Shown in pieces: positions 62,768 to 64,000 of a stretch of DNA of 64,000 bases. The notes below the pieces were generated by a model that was not told where the DNA came from, did no database searches, and worked only from the letters and a program-made list of their open reading frames with translations. This DNA is from Chitinophagales bacterium (GTDB lineage Bacteria > Bacteroidota > Bacteroidia > Chitinophagales > JADIYW01): the NCBI GenBank assembly GCA_019694955.1, contig JAIBAX010000003.1:1-64000 (forward strand). The letters run 5' to 3'. How positions within the stretch are numbered: the stretch's first letter is position 1; each line of letters opens with the position of its first letter. The position numbers and the translations under genes were made by a program.

Positions 62768-62893
62768 CCAACCCTCGAGGTTGAAATCTTTCAACCTCGA
62801 GGGTTGGCAAATTACAACATATTGATTTTCAATATAAAAATACAAATTCTACTAAAATCAGCAGCGTTGCTTTCATTCAACCTCCGAGGTCGG
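62768..62893. repeat. Fourth palindromic repeat (variant of the 111-bp family)
   Basis: Begins with a long hairpin CCAACCCTCGAGGTTGAAA / TTTCAACCTCGAGGGTTGG (62768-62807). Then ATTGATTTTCAATATAAAA and AAAATCAGCAGCGTTGC, ending TTCAACCTCCGAGGT at 62893, one base from the LytTR stop. Confidence 0.75.
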
Positions 62894-62894
62894 A

Positions 62895-63593
62895 TTAGTA
62901 GATGGTTTTTCCGTATTGTTTCAAGAAATCCTTTTCATAAGTACTGCTAATAGGAATTTCCTTATTGTAGAGGTACACCATTTTACCCCTAACTGCCTCT
63001 ACTTTACTCAGAGGCACGCAGAATGAACGATGTATGCGCATAAATTCATTTGCCGGCAATTTCTCCATCATAGCCTTCATTGACATGAGCGTGATAACAG
63101 GTTTTTTACCTAAAAGATGGATTTTTACATAATCATCCATTGTTTCGATGAACAAGATATCCTGCAATAGTATTTTCACAAGACTATACTCTGAACGCAC
63201 CATTATGTATTTCACGTCACCTTCCTCCTCTTTTGAAAAGCGTTGATATTCTCTTGCTTTTTCAAGCGATTTCATAAAACGCTCATAGGTAAATGGCTTC
63301 AATAAGTAATCGATAGCGTTCAATTCAAAGCCCTCAACAGCATATTCCCTATATGCCGTTGTAAAAATGACCATTGGTTTTATCGCTTGATTTCTATAAA
63401 AATCAATCCCGGAGATACCCGGCATTTGTATATCCAACAAAAGTAGATCTACTATATTTTCCTTTAGGTATTTTTCTGCCATACCAACACTAACGAAGGT
63501 TTTTTTGAGTTCTACAAATGAGCTGTCTTTACAAAAAGCGTTAATCAACTCTAGTGCTAATGGCTCATCATCAATGGCAATACATGTCATCAT
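62895..63593 (-). CDS. LytTR-family response regulator
   Basis: 232 residues. Receiver domain with acidic pair Asp8/Asp9 region, phospho-acceptor Asp54 (LLLLDIQMPG), switch Thr in TTAYREYA and Lys in LLKPFT; C-terminal LytTR DNA-binding domain (~145-232: DILFIETMDDYVKIHL ... FMRIHRSFCVPLSKVE). ATGA-type overlap with the kinase gene. Lies upstream of the PqqD operon on the same strand, separated by the palindromic repeat. Confidence 0.92.
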   Translation of the reverse strand: MMTCIAIDDEPLALELINAFCKDSSFVELKKTFVSVGMAEKYLKENIVDLLLLDIQMPGISGIDFYRNQAIKPMVIFTTAYREYAVEGFELNAIDYLLKPFTYERFMKSLEKAREYQRFSKEEEGDVKYIMVRSEYSLVKILLQDILFIETMDDYVKIHLLGKKPVITLMSMKAMMEKLPANEFMRIHRSFCVPLSKVEAVRGKMVYLYNKEIPISSTYEKDFLKQYGKTIY

Positions 63594-64000
63594 AAAAGTG
63601 GTAGAATGAGTGATGTAATGTATTTATCTTTGGCATCAATTATATTCAATTTATAATTTCCACCATATAAGAGATCTAACCGCTTCTTTGCATTGTCAAT
63701 GCCAATTCCCAGGCTTTGTGCCTCATGATGCAGGTCTTCAAATTTTCTATTTTCTGCATAAAACTCCAAATGCTTATTATTGACGGACAGGTGAATGATG
63801 ATTTCACAATCTTCTTCTGTAGAAACGCCATATTTCATTGCATTTTCAATGTAGGTCATGAGTAGCAATGGTGCTATTTTTTTATTGTCAGCCTTGCCGT
63901 TGATTTCAAAATCTAGTTGCACATTTTCAGGCAATCTTAGTCTTTGCAAAGCCATGAAGTCTTTTATATAATCTAATTCATCTTCTACTGCCACAAAGGG
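63590..64000 (-). CDS. LytS/YehU-type histidine kinase, N-terminus outside window
   Basis: Open frame to the right edge (137 codons seen): catalytic ATP-binding part of the His_kinase/HATPase_c type. VEDELDYIKDFMALQRLRLP (the conserved segment after the phospho-His of LytS-like kinases), N-box LLLMTYIENAMKYGV, and G-box LGIGIDNAKKRLDLLYG. The upstream sensor and His are not in the window. Pairs with the LytTR regulator that overlaps its stop. Confidence 0.88.
   Translation of the reverse strand, partial: PFVAVEDELDYIKDFMALQRLRLPENVQLDFEINGKADNKKIAPLLLMTYIENAMKYGVSTEEDCEIIIHLSVNNKHLEFYAENRKFEDLHHEAQSLGIGIDNAKKRLDLLYGGNYKLNIIDAKDKYITSLILPLL

Noticed and set aside
1-64000. tRNA, rRNA, prophage genes, known riboswitches
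   Set aside because: No cloverleaf, rRNA stretch, phage structural gene or recognisable riboswitch core was found by eye; a tRNAscan/Infernal run would be decisive.

Overview
The window looks like a Bacteroidota chromosome (low GC, probably a Chitinophagales- or Sphingobacteriales-type genome; no species can be named from sequence alone). Evidence: secreted proteins carry both type A and type B type IX secretion C-terminal sorting domains; LytTR/LytS-type regulators, M32 peptidase and DUF423 genes are present; several genes have TAnnTTTG promoter boxes with little Shine-Dalgarno; and the intergenic DNA is full of degenerate dispersed repeats. No rRNA, tRNA, CRISPR array, prophage or intact IS transposase was seen.

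Layout. 0-8 kb: a minus-strand fatty-acid module, with a partial FadL-like outer-membrane protein, then a TetR regulator, fadN, fadA and fadE. A four-helix-bundle (23S intervening-sequence family) gene is wedged between fadN and fadA, and a near-perfect palindromic operator lies upstream of the tetR gene. 8-18 kb: a Tat/lipoprotein GMC oxidoreductase, a large repeat-rich T9SS type B surface protein, Tex, and a T9SS type A protein with 20-residue YopM/IpaH-style leucine-rich repeats. 18-21 kb: ilvB-ilvN-ilvC (branched-chain amino acids) with a strong terminator. 21-27 kb: small and secreted unknowns, a paraoxonase-like lipoprotein next to a cytochrome P450, a GNAT acetyltransferase and a GH5-like lipoprotein.

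27.07-33.86 kb is a complete retron-type defence island: promoter, structured msr-msd RNA with a perfect 25-bp msd stem and recognisable a1/a2 ends, a terminator, a retron reverse transcriptase with a long N-terminal extension, a WGR+HEAT/ARM-repeat protein and a winged-helix/SWIM-zinc-finger protein. The gene set matches what has been called type XIII. It is followed convergently by a stand-alone EF-G gene preceded by a 19-codon leader peptide and a terminator hairpin, i.e. a probable translation-sensing attenuator.

36.2-44.3 kb is an accessory island that reads as an integron-like cassette array without an integrase in view. All genes point the same way (minus), each cassette is bounded by complementary ends (for example GTTAGCTGCC/GGCAGCTAAC), and three 130-140-bp attC-like folded sites separate them. 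Cassettes carry a DUF4241 protein, a 3.9-kb copper-handling unit (multicopper oxidase, HMA-DUF3347 lipoprotein, Cys-rich protein) and an OLD-family ATPase-TOPRIM nuclease. They are interspersed with three copies of a decayed repeat element whose 111-bp palindrome-ended core also occurs elsewhere in the window.

44.3-56 kb is mostly housekeeping (DinB, Crp-like, recN, DUF423, GxxExxY, M32 carboxypeptidase, TPR protein, GH36, 3-hydroxyacyl-CoA dehydrogenase). 55.9-64 kb holds a tight minus-strand operon: PqqD-like protein, ATP-grasp ligase, PLP fold-III decarboxylase/racemase-like enzyme, a urea-transporter/M23-peptidase fusion, and two TPR/outer-membrane proteins. A LytTR response regulator and a partial LytS-like kinase lie upstream. 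The operon looks like an uncharacterised biosynthesis-and-envelope system and is, with the retron and the cassette array, the most interesting part of the window.
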